Assembly (NCBI GenBank): GCA_936943465.1
Contig: CAKZJN010000094.1
Span: 1-5,601 of the forward strand
Direction of reading: 5' to 3'
Source of the DNA: an uncultured Rhodoferax sp.
GTDB taxonomy: Bacteria > Pseudomonadota > Gammaproteobacteria > Burkholderiales > Burkholderiaceae_C
Length of the DNA: 5,601 nt
Shown here: one piece after another, positions 4,807 through 5,601 of the stretch
How positions within the stretch are numbered: the first letter of the stretch is position 1
How the letters are laid out: each line of letters begins with the position of its first letter
The notes under the pieces: generated by a model
What the model saw: only the letters and a program-made list of their open reading frames with translations
What the model was told of the DNA's origin: nothing
The model's database searches: none
Made by a program: the position numbers and the translations under genes

Positions 4807-5601
4807 TTAGTACGTTTCCAGTGCCAGCAATCCCGTTGCGGTATTGGATATTGGGATGTGGTAGTTGCTGTGCACCTTGCGCACGCCGCTGTTGTCACCA
4901 GCCGACAGCGCCGAGCGCATGGCTAGCCAGGCCAGCAGCTCGATGCCTTGGGTGCCGGTTTTTTCTACCAGTTCGTGGATGCTGAACTGGGTGGCCCAGG
5001 CGGGGTTGTTTTCCAGGCTTTCCAGAAACTTCAAGTCAAAGTCCTTGTTGATAAAGCCGGCGCGCTCGCCTTCCAGTTGGTGGCTCAAACCACCGGAAGC
5101 CACAAAGGCCACCTTTTTGTCGCTGTCCCATTGAGCCACCGCCTCACCTACGGCACGCCCCAGGGCAAACACGCGCTTTGCGTTGGGCAGGGGGAACTGC
5201 ACGGTGTTGATGCACACCGGCACCACGGTCACCGGGCAATCGCCTTCGGGCCAGAACAGTTTCAGCGGCAGCGTGCAGGCGTGGTCCACCAGCATTTCCT
5301 GGCAGGTGGTGATGTCGAATTCGTTCTCGACCAGGTGGTTGATGATTTCCCAAGACAAGTCGACTTCGCCCTTGAACGGGGGCAGCGTGGGGATGCCCCA
5401 GCCTTCGTCGGCGTTGTTGTACTGGGCGGCGGCGCCGACGGCGAAGGTCGGCATTTTGTCCAGGAAGAAGTTCAGGCCGTGGTCGTTGTAGAACATCACC
5501 ACCACGTCGGGTTTGACCTGGCCCAGCCACTGCTGCACGGGCGGGAAGCCGTCAAAAAAGGGCTTCCAGTAGGGCTCTTGCTGCGCGCCACGATGGATTG
5601 C
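4807..5601 (-). CDS. pmdB: Protocatechuate 4,5-dioxygenase beta subunit, N-terminus cut by window edge
   Basis: 264 residues are visible; the frame is open to the right edge, and a family length of about 290 suggests some 20-25 N-terminal residues are missing. The protein is a class III extradiol (LigB-type) dioxygenase subunit, which opens the protocatechuate ring between C4 and C5 using Fe(II) and O2 to give 4-carboxy-2-hydroxymuconate semialdehyde. FYNDHG at visible residues 37-42 holds the iron ligand equivalent to LigB His61. GGLSHQL at 170-176 holds the active-site base equivalent to His195. TQGIELLAW at 217-225 holds the ligand equivalent to Glu242. The first iron histidine (His12) lies outside the window. 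DEGWGIP and FDITTCQEMLVDHACTLPL are also typical. A GTG at 5538 is internal, not the start. Gallate dioxygenase is a less likely relative. A hairpin terminator follows, so it is the last gene of its operon, presumably after pmdA. Confidence 0.92.
   Translation of the reverse strand, partial: AIHRGAQQEPYWKPFFDGFPPVQQWLGQVKPDVVVMFYNDHGLNFFLDKMPTFAVGAAAQYNNADEGWGIPTLPPFKGEVDLSWEIINHLVENEFDITTCQEMLVDHACTLPLKLFWPEGDCPVTVVPVCINTVQFPLPNAKRVFALGRAVGEAVAQWDSDKKVAFVASGGLSHQLEGERAGFINKDFDLKFLESLENNPAWATQFSIHELVEKTGTQGIELLAWLAMRSALSAGDNSGVRKVHSNYHIPISNTATGLLALETY

Noticed and set aside
5144..5530. Minus-strand 128-codon frame within pmdB
   Set aside because: It is an out-of-frame, Arg/Gly/Pro-rich reading inside the pmdB gene.

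Overview
The window looks like a chromosomal segment of a betaproteobacterium, most likely in or near the Comamonadaceae (Rhodoferax/Polaromonas/Comamonas-like). This rests on remembered similarity of the ring-cleavage dioxygenase to PmdB and of the CoA-transferase pair to ScoAB, and on the GC-rich coding sequence. No database search was possible. All genes but one lie on the minus strand.

Layout, left to right. (1) 1-1340, minus: the first 446 codons of a membrane sensor protein with an N-terminal membrane anchor, an extracytoplasmic Cache-like region, a second membrane segment and a cytoplasmic PAS domain; its output domain lies beyond the left edge. (2) 1337-1867, minus: an exported TlpA/ResA-type thioredoxin whose stop codon overlaps the sensor's GTG start, so the two form an operon. 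(3) 1868-1998: a rho-independent terminator for the next operon and a possible FNR/CRP-type site upstream of the thioredoxin gene. (4) 1999-3344, minus: scoA-scoB, the two subunits of 3-oxoacid (succinyl-CoA:acetoacetate) CoA-transferase. (5) 3345-3456: a divergent control region with an inverted repeat of two TACGTA-cored arms and a second palindrome. (6) 3457-4011, plus: a 184-residue PAS-LuxR regulator without a receiver domain, a good candidate regulator of scoAB. (7) 4012-4168: a strikingly symmetrical hairpin element of about 100 nt between convergent genes. (8) 4169-4715, minus: a BrnT/BrnA toxin-antitoxin pair with an AT-rich palindromic promoter and a possibly leaderless toxin start. 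(9) 4755-4787: a perfect 15-bp hairpin terminator. (10) 4807-5601, minus: most of pmdB/ligB, the catalytic beta subunit of protocatechuate 4,5-dioxygenase, cut by the right edge.

Functionally the window joins carbon catabolism (ketone-body/3-oxoacid activation and aromatic meta-cleavage), a local regulator, a periplasmic thiol-redox/sensor operon, and a small toxin-antitoxin plus palindromic-element segment between luxR and pmdB that may be an insertion. The proteins all belong to known families. The less-explained parts are non-coding: the nested hairpin at 4036-4135, the dyad over the brnT promoter, and the TACGTA operator.
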